Assembly: GCA_032622095.1 (NCBI GenBank)
Contig: CP136061.1
Span: forward strand, 230,452,944 to 230,516,943
Direction of reading: 5' to 3'
DNA length: 64,000 nucleotides
DNA from: Siphonodentalium dalli
Taxonomy: Eukaryota; Mollusca; Scaphopoda; Gadilida; Siphonodentaliidae
Positions 44,694 to 57,074 of the stretch are shown here, one piece after another. The notes under the pieces are model-generated. The model was not told the origin of the DNA and did not search any database. It worked only from the letters and a program-made list of their open reading frames with translations. Position 1 is the stretch's first letter, and each line of letters starts with the position of its first letter. The translations under genes were made by a program, and so were the position numbers.

Positions 44694-45760
44694 TTAAAGG
44701 GGTACTGCACACCATTTTCAATAAATTCCCGATAATAACAACGATCTAATATCGATCTAATATATAGAAAACTAAGTAATTTGAGTCGAAGGTGTATTAT
44801 GTAAACGTTCCGGTTAATAGGTTATCAAAGTTAATATAAGGATTAACTGTCATGTGGACTGTTTTTATGGAGATGTAACCGCGAGGTGAGTGGTCATAAC
44901 TTGGGTAAACCCCGAAGGGTTTTACATACAAGTTATGACCACTCACCTCGCGGTTACATCTCCATAAAAAACAGTCCACATGACAGTTAATCCTTATATT
45001 TATACACATTTAGCGAAAAAGCCACTTTTGTAAATGTATTTAAATCGAAAAGTGTATTGTGACAAAACCAGCCCAAAATATCCCATAGCACCCTTGGCAA
45101 AAGTTAACAGGAACAATTTCTCTTTATATTGAAACCCGATGATTTATTAAGTCTATCCTGCCCGAGTCCAAATGCGCCCAAAACATTACGCGTTCGTCTT
45201 TCCAAAATCAATGACGCGTCGATGTAATAATGAGGCTGCAATTAGGACCTCTTGCGCGTTCACCGAAAAATAATTGCAACTAGCCACGTGGGCGCCGACC
45301 AATCGGAATGCTGGCTTTAGTGATAATCACACTTAGTATGTAAATATAATTTGATATAAATTTAATTTATGGCTGGAGCCATAAATTAAATTACGAATTT
45401 CCGTGTACACGACGTAATCAAAATAATTCGCGGATAGTGGAGTGGGCAACGCATGGCACACACGATCGTTGATTCGGGGCGTGAACTCAAGCCGCTCACT
45501 GAATAGTGACTATACAATGACTTAAATGAGTATATGGGACTAGTGTGCATATAATATAACATTTATTTGATACATTTTCTTGAAAACAGTCCAAAATTAC
45601 TCCGCAACGACAATTGGTATTTTCGCATTCCGGCTAATCTGCCATCCGTAACATTACTTCGTAGTCAACAGACTTTCAAATAATGGATATCTGGTTACCT
45701 TATTCTACGATTCAGAGATGTAGATACCAACAACAACAATTGAGTACAGTATCCCTTTAA
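44694..45760 (+). mobile_element. Composite TTAA element with family F-like ends and an internal hairpin
   Basis: TTAAAGGGGTACTGCACACC at 44694 and AGTACAGTATCCCTTTAA to 45760 resemble family F ends facing each other. Inside lies a 166-bp near-perfect hairpin (44834-44999). Its arms include CATGTGGACTGTTTTTATGG and its complement, with the loop near AAACCCCGAAGGGTTT. A second small palindrome around GGCTGGAGCC lies at 45354-45396. No coding sequence. Intron 2 of the sulfotransferase gene. Confidence 0.65.
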
Positions 45761-45869
45761 TTTAAAGTTGCAATTTGTGCGGTGTTTCGTTGATCTAAAG
45801 TAATAAAGGCTGTGTTGGTTGCTGCAAAACATGCCACAACTTAGATGGCTATCCTTGTTTTTCAAATAT

Positions 45870-46100
45870 AACCACCATTCTGCAATATTTTACAATATAT
45901 ATGTTCTTGAATGTTTCATACATACACTGGCTTTTGCTCAATCGCTCGGATTAGCCAAACACCTCAAACATGGCATCTTTATGAAAAATAGCTTTTCCTT
46001 AACAGCACCGCTTTGATCTACCAGCATCATAACAATCCAGAAGAACTTATATACCAGCATCCTGGCATAATAGCAGGACCACTTTTAAACCAGGGGTGAA
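45870..46100 (+). repeat. Dispersed repeat shared with 53235-53850
   Basis: ATGTTCTTGAATGTTTCATA at 45901 and GCAGGACCACTTTTAAACCAGGGGTG at 46073 recur in the same order near 53265 and 53815. At the second locus the family D element is inserted between the two blocks. Confidence 0.5.
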
Positions 46101-46797
46101 CTTGTCAGATGCATGATAGCCATATTCAGAAAATAAGAACGCCCAACCATTAACTATCTCCATCCTGTTATTAAGGGAACGAGAAATAAATGAATTTGAA
46201 TCGGCACTGAACCTAGTACACGGAGAAAAGGGAAAAACAAGAGCAATAGCAAAGATACACAGACTTCATGGGCACTTACCCCATGCCCATCTAAACACTT
46301 GCATTTGACACGTTATATTAAATATAATTTTGATGAAATATGCATGGAAATCAAGAGAGTATATGCTTAATTACAAATAACATATTTCAAAGACAAACAA
46401 TGTGGCGAATTCCATATTTTGTGAAACGCAACTCGAACAATTGCGAGAAAATGGGATCACCCAGATCTGTCGACAGCTATTGTACTTGTACGATGTGTCA
46501 ACAATCCCTCATTCCAAACGTTTGCCGCCTATAGTCTATTGCAACCTCGCTTAATTTTCATGTTGACAGAATTGTTCAACCAACCTTATCACCCATTGTT
46601 ATCACTAAATAACCGAAGACAAATCGAATATCATAATTATATTATAATTAACATAATAAGAAAGTTCCGGCTTTCACAGCTGTATCATTGTGCTAATCTC
46701 TTATACGTCACTGTGCGTGTCGATAATACACGCGTGTCTTACTAAACAGTCCGGGTTTAGGAGCTAATTATATGTATAAAAAAGATTTAATAACAAC

Positions 46798-47002
46798 CTG
46801 CTCGTTCCCATGCCCAGTAGTAGGTTTCCTTCCCCAAGACACCAGAGTTTTTGACTATCTGGTGATGACGTAGTAGCCGATCAAACAGATCAGTTTTTCC
46901 ACATTTATCATTTCCTATCAGCTGGAAGTACGGCATACATCGAATCCGCTTGCCTTCCACCCAACAAGGATTGCGGTAGTTCGCCAAGAACGGCAACGGT
47001 TC
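46798..47002 (-). CDS. Sulfotransferase exon 2 with the PAPS 5'-phosphosulfate loop
   Basis: Flanked by TATTCTCAG and GAGCAG|GTTGTT. It encodes EPLPFLANYRNPCW, RCMPYFQLIGNDKCGKTDLF and ETYYWAWERA. The loop GxxKCGKTDLF is the P-loop-like PAPS-binding motif. RNPCW and RCxPYFxLIG are characteristic of the CHST15 group. Phase 0 in, phase 1 out. Confidence 0.87.
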
Positions 47003-47189
47003 CTGAGAATAATAGACCATAGTCAGGGCTGAGAACTTACGTCACAATGTGCTCAAAGTGGCGATAATATGTCTCACATCGTAGTAAGTAATCGTTTTCT
47101 TCGCCTATATAAACAACTCAACCAAAAATTTTAGCAAATGAGCTATGTAACAATTTTTTTCCAGGTAAATCCGGTCCCCGTTCCATTTC

Positions 47190-47530
47190 AGCCTGTTCTG
47201 CCGAAAACCCGCACTTTATCTGCTCATAATATAACTTGTTTTATGTAGATAATCTGATTAGAATCGTCTCATTTTGAGTCGATATTGTGCTGAAAATGAG
47301 AGCGTTTTAGTGATATTATCGACTCATAATGAGATTAAGCAGATTATGTGCGGACAATAACACAAATAAGCCAGCTCACGACTTTTCAGGTGTACGCTCT
47401 TTAACATGTATTTTCAATGTGGCCTGCACCGTAAAACAAAATAACGGATATGACTTCATTATTATGGTCCTATTTCACATTATAGGTCGATTGTGCACGT
47501 ACTTACACGAGGATATGTTGTCCATTTCAC
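47190..47530 (+). repeat. Dispersed repeat family H, copy 3
   Basis: Starts CAGCCTGTTCTGCCGAAAAC at 47191 and contains GCTGAAAATGAGAGCGTTTT and AGGTGTACGCTCTTTAACAT as in copy 1. The 107-codon frame across it (47329-47652) is considered non-coding. It lies 190 bp upstream of sulfotransferase exon 2, in intron 1. Confidence 0.7.
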
Positions 47531-48501
47531 TCATAGATATAACGACACAAGTGGGTGAACTGTTGTTGCACGAGTTGTGTCGCGATGGTAAAAATAGAAC
47601 CAGTGGTTCGAGTTTTACCCCGCGGCTTGACAAACGAGTGCAATCACATTAACATGTTCACAAAACTCTGTTCTATGCCGATTGCAAACTCTGGAGATTG
47701 TAGCTTATAATATAATAAAATTCGATATTGTCTTATTTAATTGAACAAAAAGTGTGATTTATATAGATGGACTACACCTCATAATTTAGTCAAGATAGTA
47801 TATGTTTACCTCTTCGCTGATAAATGACGTTATGACGTCGTGTGTTGGGCTGTTAATGTTGTTGCCATTTTCCAGTGGACAAATATAACGGGAATATCAC
47901 AAGAGCCATAAAACTGACTCAGTTGAAAGGCTATTATCGCGTTCATAATCGTGGACATCATACACTGTTTGAAGTTCGAGATACAGTTATTCCGATGCAT
48001 TAATCTCTGAGTTATGAATAATGGCCTACTGCTACTGTGCTGAAGTAGGTACTACGAACCATATAGCACACGACGTAGCGAATAGGTTAAAGTTGACGTC
48101 GTCAATGACGTCAACATAAGCGGATTGTATTGTTCAAGTACAATATATAATTTTCTATTGAAATCTTTGAAAAATTATGTGTTTTGTTGTATAGACCAAT
48201 GGGAGTGTAATAATCTATTATTTCCGTTCCATATAATACGTGACTGTTGATAAGATGTTCGTGTTCAAGTGTCTTCGGTCACAATTTTTTGAGTTGTTGG
48301 GATAGCTGATATCTCTCGAACATATAGGAAAAAAACGAATGTTGAAATTACCAGGCGTGATATATTTCCGGCATTTCGAACAATTATGACGTAGATTCCC
48401 GGCCCTTACAATTGGTGACATACAGTGTTAACGCCAAAACGATTTGTTGAATAATGTCTGTGTACCATTTATTAGAGCTATTCACAATGTTCTGCCCTGA
48501 G

Positions 48502-48761
48502 TTAATCACTGTTATTCTATATACTCATTGGCGAGTAGATATTCTTTAGGAAATGTTCAGATAATAAGTTCAACGAACGACCATATACCATAGGTCGTTT
48601 GTTGAACTTATTATCTGAACATTTTCCTCCAATAAATAGGATCCCCTTCTGCACTTATTATCTGTCGTCCGCTTAATTTTCACGAACACTACTCCAGATG
48701 AATATAGACCGATGTATACCTTTATTGAGTGGGTGAATACATTCATTAATGACAGGGTTAA
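48502..48761 (+). mobile_element. TTAA element family G, complete short copy
   Basis: TTAA lies at 48502-48505 and 48758-48761, with ends TTAATCACTGTTATTC and GACAGGGTTAA. Its centre (48553-48632) is a hairpin made of GTTCAGATAATAAGTTCAAC, ACGACC-TATACCATA-GGTCGT and the complement. It lacks the family H insert seen at 37238. Confidence 0.75.
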
Positions 48762-49016
48762 TTCAGCTTGTGTTTTATCCCGTTCCAGAAATCAGTCTAT
48801 ATTTTGAACATAAATACAACATGTAACAAAGCAAATCAAATATTGGAATAATAGAACAGTTTCACTCTTGGATACTGACACATTCCGGAGGGTACGCCCT
48901 ATATATATGACCGAATAAAACTTTGTAAAGAGTTCAACGAAAAGCAACACAATTAGTACCACAGTTGAAGAATCTAAATTATAAAGATCCCGTTGACAAG
49001 ATGAATATATTATCTC

Positions 49017-49370
49017 TTAAAGGGGTACTGTACACTAAATCCGGCCATGTATAGGACCATCTCCTTTTATACTCAACCTAGTATATTCAACAAATGAAAG
49101 AATTTGGGCCATGGATTAGTGCAAAATACTCTCAATTGCTTTACGAATGATGCAAACAATATGGTAATTATAGTGAAAATTATTTTATGACTCCAGCCAT
49201 TTATTCATTTTCATCATGATTACCATGTTGTTTGCATCATTCGTAGAGCACATGATTGTATTTTGCACTGATCCATGGTTCAAATTCATTCATTTGTTGC
49301 GTTTATTCTGTTGAGTATAAAAGGAGATGGTTCCATAAATGACCGTATTTAGTGTACAGTACCCCTTTAA
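49017..49370. mobile_element. TTAA hairpin element family F, complete copy
   Basis: TTAAAGGGGTACTGTACACT at 49017 and its complement AGTGTACAGTACCCCTTTAA at 49351-49370 bound a 354-bp element. It folds back over nearly all its length with arms of about 160 bp. The loop is about 25 bp around 49185-49209. Short spacer and long arms mean any transcript would be an almost perfect double-stranded RNA. Intron 1 of the sulfotransferase gene. Confidence 0.85.
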
Positions 49371-50084
49371 GTATAGACATTTCCGTCGATGCCTAATTGA
49401 TGTTTACAAATTCTTAAATGGTTGTTATAAGGTGAATTGAACTATTCCAGAAAACCTTACAAGATAAAACCAGTGTAAACTAGAGGTCTGATTCCATGTA
49501 ATCAGATATACTTCCATGGTATCCCATTCCATGTGTGTTCTGTTTATAGGTGTGTTACTCTTCATGTGGATGTATATATACTGGTGCTTTGTGACCTGAT
49601 GGTGGACTTGAATTGACATTTCTAAATAAGATATATATTACAAACGTTTATGGCATTTGGTTCGACCCAGCGTGGATTGTTAATGACCGTCTCATGCATC
49701 ATGGTCCAGACCAAATGAGCCACCGTTCACCGCAGCCAAACGTTCAGTTTTATTCGATAGGGTAACATTTTAGGGCTAAATACACCCCACCCCATGACGC
49801 CCAAATCCTGTTCAACGGTCACAAAATTGGGCGTGTCTTATTACGTAAAGCATATTAATGTACCATAACTCGGTTATTTCGCATTTATAGACAATTCTTT
49901 CAGTTTCGGATTCAGAATCTTTAGAAGTTTGAATGGCGGAGGAAAGACCGCTTAGTTAATTAATATTATATGTATTTCAGTGTATCATCGCTACATAGTC
50001 ATTGGCGTCTCTGTAATAGCAGTTAACTGTAATAGAGAGCTAATTCTATCACAATCGATAACGCTAGCTGAGTGCTAACCCGTC

Positions 50085-50960
50085 CGCTCTAAAACATGGA
50101 AAATCGCATTAATGTTGTCCTTATATGCTATCAAACACATGCAGTGTTAAAAATATAAAACACTAGATTCGCGATTTTCTATTTTTTCCCTTTTATGAGT
50201 TTCGGTGGAAGTTACCAAAGCCTCGACCGTCCCCAGGGCGTACGCGCGGTCTCCGTTGGGAAGGTTGGTTTCATAGTAGAGCGGTGAAACTTTGGGGGCA
50301 TATCTATGCTATATCGATGTACTTGCCCATCCATTATCCTTGCTCCTTTATAAGCTCGTTTGAATTTGGCGTCAAGAGTGGGTTATAATTTGATTAATAT
50401 AATCACCCTTTAACAAAGCTACACGCTACCAGGAGTAAACGGTCCACTCTAAAACTTTGAAAATCGTACCAATGTTGCGCGTGGATACTGCTAACCACGT
50501 CCACTCGTCAACAAGTTTTTATCTCAATGTTTGATTTTTTGAGCAATTTTCAACATTTGTTTTCGGTAGAATTTGCCAAGTCTGAACCCACCGCGACGCA
50601 AGCTCTCCGTTACTTAAGAATACGTATTTATGTTATATAGCGTTGTCACGAGTAAACCGTTCCCTCTGAAAATTAGAAAATCGCACTCTAGAAGCGCGCG
50701 AACACTACCCATAAGATGGACGAGTCAAAAAAATTGTATCTCGATGTTTGAATTTTGCCCCTTTGCGATTTTCGGTGGAATTTTCCAAAAGTCTCAACCC
50801 ACCCCGACTCGCTCTCTCCGTTGGACGGGTTGCTATTAGAGTATAGCGGTCAAACTTTGGTGGCATGTCGACATGTATGTCGACATACCTGCTACGGCAT
50901 TACCTTGCTCTGTCATAAGCCCGTTTGTATTTGGCGGGGAAAATAGGTGCAATTTTCACG
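50085..50960 (+). repeat. Three diverged tandem units of ~300 bp
   Basis: Blocks reading CTCTAAAACATGGAAAATCG, then GTGGAAGTTACCAAAG, then TCTCCGTTGGGAAGG recur with substitutions and indels at about 50090, 50443 and 50663 (first block). They recur at 50210, 50568 and 50774 (second) and 50250, 50607 and 50815 (third). Each unit also holds a GATTTTC(T/G) word. Old tandem duplication, no coding signal. Confidence 0.6.
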
Positions 50961-50997
50961 TTCCCTGTATAGCGGAAAGGCCTAGGAGCCAAAACGT

Positions 50998-51485
50998 TTA
51001 AAGGCACGTGCGGCCTTAATTGTCGAAAATATTCATATTTGTTCCAAACACCGTAAACAGAAAAACATTAAAACGCATACAGTTCCGTTCATATATACCA
51101 TGACCATCGCGTAAATAGCATGTTATCATAAAGACCTACTATATTTTACCTAAGCAACAGCCTGATTGTGTTACAGAAGACAGCACAATGCTACTGGCTA
51201 ATCACACACAAATGGCATAAACGCTCTTTATTAGTTCCATATCAGGTATTCACCAACAACGAACGCTCTTTATGTTTACCATCATAATATAAACAAACAC
51301 CAGAAAAGTAACATAACATAACAATGGTCAAACATATGGCCATAACATACTGTTTATGCGATATTTCTTATTTGTATACGGACAAAGTATATCTACATTT
51401 TGATGTTCTTTCTGTTTGTGGCGGTTTTTGACGGGTGGAGATATTTTCACAGGATACCCACCGCCAAGGCCAACCGTGTCTTTAA
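50998..51485 (+). mobile_element. TTAA miniature element family A, copy 6
   Basis: TTAA lies at 50998-51001 and 51482-51485. It has family ends, with a small internal deletion near 51307 (AAAAGTAACATAACATAACA) removing about 14 bases. It lies in intron 1 of the sulfotransferase gene. Confidence 0.88.
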
Positions 51486-52178
51486 GCGGTATATTCGGGT
51501 CCGAATCACTCTTCCCATTCGGAATATGCGATAAAAAAATAATAGCGCTCGACTTATAAAAAAAAAACCCTCAGTTTATACGTCCTGGTGTATGCGGTTT
51601 GCCAAACTATGGGCGGTAACCACGCAGGAAAAGCGCGGACACAAGTTTTGATGCCCATGGGCAGTAGGGCATATCAATGTGTGCATACGGTCCAATTTTT
51701 GATGCTCTGCTCCTTATAATTTCCGAGATAATAAAATGACATTTTTTCTTTCATATAAAGGGAGATAACTCCGCTGAGAAAACGCGACAATGTCCGTTAT
51801 ATGACTACTGGTTAGAACTCATTAGCCCCAACATACGTACCAAATTTCAGTTTGCTACTCCTCATACTTTCAGATATTAAGGCGTTGCAAAATCGTGGAG
51901 TATATTAATAATAATAATAATGAAAAATAATCGTAAAAGGGCCATAACTCCGTCTAGAAACCTTGGACCGGTATGCGGCTACCTTTATTTTTAGTAGACC
52001 TTAGATGCCTACCTTTGCTAGAGATTTCGCGTTCCTACTGCGTTTAGTTTCTGAGTATTTCCAAATAAACGGAAAACGACCTCAATAGAAAAACAATATA
52101 CTTCCTTGGTTACACCATGGAAGTATAATTACAGAAACGAACAGTTCACGTAATTGTAATATAACGCAATAAACTCAC
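51486..52178. other. Intron 1, distal part, with a mollusc-type repeat
   Basis: AAAGGGAGATAACTCCGCTG at 51759-51778 and GGGCCATAACTCCGTCTAGA at 51940-51959 belong to a repeat type common in mollusc genomes, a weak taxonomic hint. No exon was identified. Confidence 0.4.
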
Positions 52179-52394
52179 AAGTGCCAAAAGATCCTCTGAG
52201 AATTGTTGTGTCATATTCTTCTGGACTACTTCTGTAACTACTTGTAATAAGGGTGTATGTTTCGTGATTGGCGATGTTGACGTTGAAGCGTCACGTGGGA
52301 TTGTCCTCAATTGATATCTTAAGTTATAAATAACGAGAAACAATCCCAGGGCGAGAACAGCGACAACACAATTAACGAAACGTCCTTTCCTCAT
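52179..52394 (-). CDS. Sulfotransferase exon 1 with the signal anchor
   Basis: The chosen ATG (52394-52392) gives MRKGRF, then the hydrophobic segment VNCVVAVLALGLFLVIYN, then a polar Ser/Thr-rich stem ending LLAL at a GTGAGT donor. This is the layout of a type II Golgi membrane protein. The frame is open 30 codons further upstream, but the internal ATG puts the positive residues directly before the membrane helix. Phase 0 fits exon 2. Confidence 0.75.
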
Positions 52395-52854
52395 TGTCAG
52401 TATTTCAAAAACCTGAAAATGTACGTGTTCCTGTGTGAACGAATAGGGAAGTGATATCATGAATGCACGTTTTCTATTTATCATATATGCGCATGTTCAA
52501 AATTAAAGACTACAAACGGTTGGGATCGTGCGTGCTGCGAATATTAATTTTTGCAAATTATTGGACGCATGGTCACAATGGATGTGTACAGGTGGACAGA
52601 TATATTTCTGCATATGCTCGACAGACTTAGTGAAGTGGCCGCGATTGAACATGTTCAATGCAAAACTCACATGTATTATAAAATTACGTAATGCATCGTA
52701 ATGAATCATTCCTAAGTGCAAGCTTAGTTCTGATCACTTAAGCGTGTAGGCTCCAAACTAGATCATGTCACAAATTGCTACTCTGGCTACGCCCATAGAT
52801 CACTCTACACTATATGTATACTGTTTGCATTTAATGTTGTAGGGCCACAGCGTA

Positions 52855-53185
52855 TATATCATCATCGTCGTTATCATCATCATCGTCGTCATCATCGTTA
52901 TCTTCCGGATCATAATCGCCATCATCATCTCCATCATCATAATCATCAGCGTGACCATCATCATCGTCATCATCATCATCGTCACTACCGTCATGATCAG
53001 CATCATTATCATCAGCAGCATGATTATCATGAACATCGTAGTCAACGTCAACATCGTCATCTCACCATTATCATCATCTGCATCATCGTCACCACGATGA
53101 TCATCGTCAACATCTTCAACATCATCATCAGCATCATCAACAACAGCAGCAACAACAACAACATTGTCATCTCACCGTCATCATC
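52855..53185. repeat. (CAT/CGT)n microsatellite
   Basis: Imperfect trinucleotide repeats of ATC/GTC type cover about 330 bp. The Met-rich frame on the minus strand and its equivalents are products of the repeat. It lies about 460 bp upstream of the sulfotransferase start codon. Confidence 0.92.
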
Positions 53186-53299
53186 AATATCATTTTGATT
53201 ATAGTCGATTTTCAACAACTAATTCAACCAGTATTAAAATATTTCCCAATATATATGTCTTGAATGTTTGATAAACTTAATGCCTTTTCCTGGATATGT

Positions 53300-53696
53300 T
53301 TAACCCTTTACCCAACAAAACGGCCAAAACCTGCCAAATAAAGCTTCAACAGCCTAAAATATCTTGAATAGAACCATACACATATGGATATCATTGGAAC
53401 CGGCTCATTGACCACATTGTGATAGTCACAGTTATGCCCTGCGCCCTGCGCCAATGCATTCTCTTATATATGCGAGTCGACCATAGGTCGCCTCGCATAT
53501 ATAAGAGAATGCATTGGCCTAAAACAAATCTTTTTTTAACACTTTTTACCATTTTTTCTTACATTCTTTAACAATTTTATAATTTTTAATGTGTTAAGCC
53601 AATGCATTCTCTTATATATGCGAGGCGACCTATGGTCGACTCGCATATATATGAGAATGCATTGCCACATGACCGTTCTGTTTGGTAAAGGGTTAA
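53300..53696 (+). mobile_element. TTAA element family D, copy 2
   Basis: The ends TTAACCCTTTACCCAACA and TTTGGTAAAGGGTTAA lie on TTAA at 53300 and 53693-53696. The two palindromes of copy 1 recur at 53452-53518 and 53598-53668. The rest is more than 90 percent similar by eye. A short GCCCTGC duplication before the first palindrome is the main difference. Confidence 0.88.
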
Positions 53697-54674
53697 CCGA
53701 ACACCGCGAAAATAACAACTTTAGAAAAAATAACGGTGCTTTTTCTTAACAACATGAGTTTGTCATAACAGCATCATATCAGTTCAGTAGGACCCACCAG
53801 CATCATAGCACATTAGCAGGACCACTTGACCAGGGGTGGAAAAGCAAGAATGAACAAACGAAGGTCAATGGTAATAGGGAATGGACTCTATACGGAGAAT
53901 AAGTTTCTGTAGTCCAATCACTGAGGTAATGTTATAGGCGAAATTAGAACTCAGATCAAGTTATTTTTCACTGTCGAACATTGGTATATATATGCCGGTG
54001 GTATAACCCCACCAAGCAGCACGAAACTATGCGCATTCATTTTTTTTTTTATCAAGGGGTCTCTTCGGATACTAACTGCTGTGCATCTGGTATGACTGAT
54101 TTAGATATTTTTTCTCCAGAGGAAACGCACCGATTAATTTAGTCTTAAGGACATCCCTGATGTAACCAAGATGGATGTTGAGTCTATATATACCTCACTC
54201 AGATGAATGCAAACCATGGCAATACTACGACTCTGATTTATTTGAAATTTCACTAGTGCATAGGAATATTATTGAAAACTTTGTGTGCATCGAATCGATA
54301 TTTTAAAAATATAGTTCATCTTTAAAATTAACTTAAAAGTGGGCAAAACAGTACGCCGGTCATCATAGGTGAAAACTAGTAATGCAAACAAAATCAATTA
54401 TTGTGGCATTTTATGGGTTAGGATTCCAGGATGAGGAGAGGGATCACAATTTTCAAGATAAATCACTGTTTGAGCTATATATCCATTTAGTCTTCCTCCA
54501 TTGTTTAGACACCAGTCTGTGGCCATTTGCTTTTTTGAACTATTTTCTGGTATGGGAAGCCAGGTTGGTAATGAAATTAGCTGATGTAAGAGGTCGTCTA
54601 TTTTGCTCTTATGTTGTAAGGATTTCATTCGGTATTGTGACCTTATTAGTATACTTAATCATAAAATGTCATCC

Positions 54675-55201
54675 TTAAAGATACGGGCGGCGTTGGCGGT
54701 GGGTATGCTGTTAAAATATTCAACTCCGTCAAAAACCGCCATAAACAGAAATAATAGCAAAATATAGACCGACTTTGTTCTTACACAAATCAGAAATATG
54801 ACATAAACAGTATGTTGTTGTCATTTTTCCCCTTTGTTGCGTAAACAAAAGCAAAAAAACGTTATGTTACCTGGCTTTTGTTTAGATCCGGATATGGTAA
54901 ACATAAAGAGCGTTATTTGTTACTGTTTTCCTGATATGGAAATAATATAGAGCGTTTATATCATTTGTGTGTGATTAACCAACAGAATTGCGCTGTGTTA
55001 TGTAAACAGAAGCACAACTTCTGTAACACGAGCAAGCTCTTGTTTACGTACACAGTCGTATGTCTTGACGACAATATATTATTTACGCGCTGATTATGTT
55101 TGGCATATGAACAAAACTATATATTTTTTAATATTCCTTCTGTTGGTGGCGATTTGATCAAATATGAATATTTCTGCAACGAACGCCGCCCGTGCCTTTA
55201 A
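54675..55201 (-). mobile_element. Diverged subfamily of TTAA element family A, copy 2 (inverted)
   Basis: TTAA lies at 54675-54678 and 55198-55201. The complement of the right end (TTAAAGGCACGGGCGGCGTT) equals the start of the copy at 33274, and the interior blocks agree in inverse order. Confidence 0.85.
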
Positions 55202-56056
55202 GCTTCGGTTCTTATATTTACTAAGCCATCAATTTCATCAAATGCATCCATAGGGTTATACATTACACTGTTATATTGGAACATGTTGGTAAAAATGGCC
55301 TTGCATTCAATATTACTTTAGAGATTTTCTAACTCAAACTTTTTCAGAAAGATGAAAAACAACACAAAGAAGATAGCACATATTCTATTTTCATATAAGT
55401 ATAGTATAATTAGCCCTAACAAATTGTTTTAAATATTTTGAACACGTTACAGTCACCCATAGAACTAAAACCGAAACGAGGTTTCGACATGTTTTTGTTT
55501 TTCTGAGAAAGTTGACACAACAATACAACAGCCATACCGATCTTGTACCGATCTATACCTGCATTATTTAAGAGACCTTTCGCAAAACTCACGTTTACGA
55601 TTACGGATACGGATAGGGTACTACGTCACCAACCTTTGTGTACTTTCTAATCGTTCTCGTATTTTACTATCCGTAATGACGGTTACGATTTCATGGTTTC
55701 TAATAAGCTCAAATAACACCTGAAATTTATATTCTGCAATATATCACTTTACTCCGTTCGAGACTGTATATGTATATCATGTAAACCATCAAGTTGTATT
55801 GAGCTACGATCTCGATATGCTGTTTAGATTGTTAATCACTGTACTAGTCGTCGTGAATCACGAGCTTCCCGCGAAATAAGATCGCTATTCATAACGGATA
55901 GCCATCACTGGCTGCGACATAAAATTTTACAGTAAGAGGAGTGCACTATGAAGCCAGTCGCCAAAAATACAGTATATAGTGTGCGATGCATGGGGAATTT
56001 TGAGTGATTATTATGCGAAAGATAATACACAATATATAGTGAAATTCAACAACTAT

Positions 56057-56584
56057 TTAAAGGTGGATTATCTCTTTGTAAACATGTATTATATAGTTAC
56101 CGGGGTATAAAGTATTAGATCTGAATCGAAGACTCCTGTCCGGAAATGCTTCTATCGATTAATATTAATTTTATTTCGAATATTTTCTGGTCTAAAAAGG
56201 TGTGTTTGTTCAGCTAACGAACAATATTGGTTACTGTTAACAGAGACCAGAAATTATATTGTGCAATTTTGTCACAAATAAACGTTAATTATACTCATTA
56301 TCGCTTATATCTGTGGAACAAAACAGTACAAACAACCAATCTGTGACATTTGACATTCGTTGCGTAGCCGTAGGAACAGCCCAGTGCTCTATATCGCAAT
56401 ACGGTCTCATCCGAATGGTCGGTTCTAAAAATAGTAACATAAATGGGCCCGATTTAATATTCGAAATAAAATCAATAGTAATTGATAGAAGCTTTTCCGG
56501 ACAGAGGTCTTCAGTTCATATCTATTATTTTATACCCACGCAACTATTTAAAATTTGTTATTTAAAGAGATAATCCATCTTTAA
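56057..56584. mobile_element. TTAA element family J, complete copy
   Basis: TTAAAGGTGGATTATCTCTT at 56057 and its near complement GAGATAATCCATCTTTAA to 56584 bound a 528-bp element with inverted arms of about 130 bp (56057-56190 and 56456-56584). TTAA is present at both ends. A truncated relative lies at 20628-20991. The 86-codon frame inside is not credited. Confidence 0.78.
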
Positions 56585-57074
56585 TCCAACAACCCATGGT
56601 GCATGGTGTCCCAACGTGTGCAGTTATAGAGTGCATCGGGAGAGCCTAAAGAATGGCATAACCCTATTAATGAATAGTAAAAGATTTTGTGTTCTCTTCC
56701 ACTTTCCCGAATTGAATAGTTCATTCAATTTAATAATATTTGGTTTTCGGTAGAAGTTGGATTTTATATATCTCTCTCGTAGAGTCTGTAATGCAGGGCA
56801 TTTTAAAATTACATGGAATTCATAACCGATTTGAAAATTACATGGAATTCATAACCGAGTTCTAAGTTACATAAAGTACTCTGTCTGAGTAATCTGAACC
56901 TACCCTGGATCCCGATTCAACTGGTAAGTAGTGATTTCTGCTCCTGAACCGTAACTAAAAGAATATTTGGCATACCCACCGACACCACCAAAGCTCAGCA
57001 GTCTCTATCAGGTTTGTTCTTTGCATTTATTTTAAAATTTAAAAAACATGCACAAATGCGGCATTCAAATGTAC

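Larger units (their letters stand above)
33872..52394 (-). pseudogene. Carbohydrate sulfotransferase, CHST15/GALNAC4S-6ST-like, seven exons, one internal stop
   Basis: Predicted Golgi type II membrane enzyme transferring sulfate from PAPS to a glycan such as chondroitin sulfate. Exons, all minus: 52394-52179, 47002-46798, 43695-43573, 43178-43022, 42054-41889, 40823-40676 and 34080-33872. The phases agree at all six junctions (0,1,1,2,0,1), giving about 407 codons. Order: signal anchor, NPCW, IGNDKCGKTDLF (5'-phosphosulfate loop), LIVLFRYPTDR (3'-phosphate motif), NCAMHMG, LRTEDYKDN, then a basic C-terminal region. The family core is complete. The only lesion is TAA at 43056-43054, one base from AAA or CAA, in codon position before LIVLF. 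It could be a unitary pseudogene, a null allele or a base error. An ATTAAA signal lies 18 bp after the stop. Confidence 0.85.

Noticed and set aside
48345-48421. Possible extra sulfotransferase exon on the minus strand with an AG...GTAATT arrangement
   Set aside because: Exons 1 and 2 already join in phase 0, and the candidate shows no similarity to the family's stem region.
52800-53060. Met/Thr-rich 86-codon frame on the minus strand
   Set aside because: Trinucleotide microsatellite read in one frame.
54382-54678. 98-codon frame with hydrophobic segments
   Set aside because: No recognisable family, and it ends in a TTAA element. AT-rich sequence readily yields such hydrophobic frames.
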